Positions 42,113 to 43,245 of a stretch of 43,245 nucleotides of DNA are shown one piece after another. Below the pieces are notes generated by a model. It was not told where the DNA came from, did not search any database, and saw nothing but the letters and a program-made list of their open reading frames with translations. The DNA is from Streptomyces hayashii (lineage in GTDB: Bacteria > Actinomycetota > Actinomycetes > Streptomycetales > Streptomycetaceae), in assembly GCF_024539815.1 (NCBI RefSeq), contig NZ_JAHHIU010000120.1, positions 1 through 43,245 of the forward strand, written 5' to 3'. The position numbers were made by a program, and so were the translations under genes. Each line of letters opens with the position of its first letter. Position 1 is the stretch's first letter.

Positions 42113-42664
42113 ATGGACAGCCATGGGCAGTACGAGCAGCAGGTGGTGTGGACCGTCGTCGGCACCGACGTCGGCCCGCTGTTGCTGGCCGCGACCGGCG
42201 AGGGCCTGCTCACCGTCGTGTTCCACGCCACCGACGCGGTGCGTGACAGGGCGCTCGACCGGCTGGCGGACCGCATGGGCGCGGACCCCGTCGAGGCGCC
42301 CGGCTCCCCTCTGCTGGCCGAGGCGATACGGCAGATAGAGGCGTACTTCGCCGGCGAGCGGCGCGATTTCGAGCTGCCGCTCGACTGGTCCCTGATCTCG
42401 GGCTTCAACCGGCAGGTGCTGCGCGAGCTCTGCGACGTTCCGTACGGGGCGGTCGTCGGCTACGGCGACCTCGCCAGACGGGTGGGGCAGCCGGGCGCGG
42501 CGCAGGCGGTGGGGGCGGCGATGGGCTCCAATCCCCTGCCGGTCGTCGTGCCCTGCCATCGGGTGGTCGAGAGCGACGGCGGCATCGGCGGGTTCGGCGG
42601 AGGCCTGGAGACCAAGCGGAAGCTGCTCGCGCTGGAAGGGGTTCTGCCCGAGCCGCTGTTCTGA
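42113..42664 (+). CDS. ogt: methylated-DNA-[protein]-cysteine S-methyltransferase
   Basis: A 183-residue suicide alkyltransferase that moves O6-alkyl groups from guanine to its own cysteine. The active-site VVVPCHRVV places the acceptor at Cys148. The PYGAVVGYGDLARRVGQP helix-turn-helix region and the terminal GGFGGGLETKRKLLALEG are present. The residue that is normally the arginine finger in the recognition helix (RAVG) is Gln131 (AQAVGAAMGSNP). Leaderless start behind a perfect RecA-NDp promoter, so direct reversal and excision repair share control here. Confidence 0.95.
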   Translation: MDSHGQYEQQVVWTVVGTDVGPLLLAATGEGLLTVVFHATDAVRDRALDRLADRMGADPVEAPGSPLLAEAIRQIEAYFAGERRDFELPLDWSLISGFNRQVLRELCDVPYGAVVGYGDLARRVGQPGAAQAVGAAMGSNPLPVVVPCHRVVESDGGIGGFGGGLETKRKLLALEGVLPEPLF

Positions 42665-42869
42665 GCGGGAGCCCGGCGTGTCCTCTTCGGGCGGGCGCGG
42701 ATCACCTCTTCGCCGCCGTGCGGGGAGCGGGACGGCGCGGGACGGCTCCTCGCCCGTGTCGTCCGTCATGCGTGCCAGGGCGGTGTCGTCCCCCACAGGT
42801 CGCAGGGGTTTGACCGGTCCTGCCCCTCGCCAGAGATGAGGGGGAGACCGACGGACAGGAGGCGGGCGC
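42665..42869. other. 205-bp gap between ogt and psuG
   Basis: GC-rich spacer without a recognisable gene or terminator. Its right end carries AGGAGG 7 nt before the psuG GTG. Confidence 0.4.
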
Positions 42870-43245
42870 GTGGTGCTGGTGGTGTCGGAAGAGGTGCGGG
42901 ACGCGGTCGACGCGCGTCGACCCGTGGTGGCCCTGGAGTCCACGATCATCTCGCACGGGCTGCCCCGCCCGCGCAACCTCCAGGTGGCGCTTGAGCTGGA
43001 GGCGGTCGTACGCGCGGAGGGCGCCGTGCCGGCGACGATCGCGGTGCTGGACGGGCGGCCCCATGTGGGTCTGGACGAGGGACAGTTGGAGCGAGTGGCC
43101 AACGAGGACGGCTTCCGCAAGCTGGGCCATCGGGATCTTCCGCTCGCGGTGGCCTCCGGGGCGAGCGGGGCGACCACGGTGTCGGCGACGGCCCTGCTGG
43201 CGGCGCTGGCCGGGGTGCGGGTGTTCGCGACGGGCGGGCTGGGCG
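42870..43245 (+). CDS. psuG: pseudouridine-5'-phosphate glycosidase (5' part)
   Basis: The first 125 codons of a PsuG-family enzyme, which splits pseudouridine-5'-phosphate into ribose-5-phosphate and uracil; the gene runs off the window. Conserved segments are VALESTIISHGLPRPRNLQVALELEAVVR near the start, GAVPATIAVLDGRPHVGL and GASGATTVSATALLAALAGVRVFATGGLG, as in the family. GTG start with AGGAGG 7 nt upstream. In actinomycetes the partner psuK or a PfkB kinase often follows, beyond the window edge. Confidence 0.92.
   Translation, partial: MVLVVSEEVRDAVDARRPVVALESTIISHGLPRPRNLQVALELEAVVRAEGAVPATIAVLDGRPHVGLDEGQLERVANEDGFRKLGHRDLPLAVASGASGATTVSATALLAALAGVRVFATGGLG

Overview
The window is a stretch of Streptomyces (or very close actinomycete) chromosome. 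The evidence is very high GC with G/C-ending codons, GTG starts, leaderless genes, an intact whiA sporulation regulator, a mycothiol-type maleylpyruvate isomerase-like protein and the order pgi-rbpA-like-secG-tpiA-pgk-gap-whiA-yvcK-rapZ-uvrC-uvrA-aroQ-uvrB, which I recall as the conserved SCO194x-196x neighbourhood of S. coelicolor. No rRNA, tRNA or CRISPR was seen.

Layout. (1) 177-7432, minus strand: glycolysis (pgi, tpiA, pgk, gap) interleaved with an MFS exporter, an RbpA-family RNA polymerase-binding paralogue and secG. (2) 7664-16034, minus: a large secreted M14 carboxypeptidase, then the tightly overlapping operon uvrC-rapZ-yvcK-whiA closed by a 21-bp perfect terminator stem. (3) 16347-21852: an HTH-type regulator, a PfkB sugar kinase, a heptamer tandem array and uvrA. 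(4) 22087-27006: a DinB-like protein and a metallo-beta-lactamase (MBL) gene whose original 3' end now lies about 3.5 kb away, at 26824-27006. The intervening DNA (orphan membrane protein, NUDIX hydrolase, Phd/RelE-like toxin-antitoxin pair, broken ORF) reads as the remnant of an integrative element that supplied a substitute 3' end. (5) 27304-31964: a polar amino-acid ABC importer, aroQ, and an MHS-family transporter. (6) 31954-37562: a cation-homeostasis/Ter block made of a ChaA-like Ca2+/H+ antiporter, a small alpha/beta-barrel protein, TerC behind a yybP-ykoY manganese riboswitch, and two TerD-domain proteins, one fused to an FtsK-like domain. (7) 37747-end: uvrB, an MHYT sensor, a secreted glycerophosphodiesterase, an O6-alkylguanine-DNA alkyltransferase and the start of psuG.

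The strongest theme is DNA-damage control. All three nucleotide-excision genes and an alkyltransferase gene lie here. Four promoters carry the LexA-independent RecA-NDp motif TTGTCAGTGG-N7-TAnnnT with identical spacing: uvrA, uvrB, ogt and, unexpectedly, the MFS transporter just upstream of pgi. Degenerate versions precede uvrC and the terD operon. This suggests an extended damage regulon that includes an exporter and a Ter stress module. Other notable items are the Mn riboswitch with a visible Shine-Dalgarno-sequestering alternative helix, the split-and-repaired MBL gene, a histone-like Lys/Ala tail on UvrA, and a Gln in place of the usual Arg finger in the alkyltransferase.
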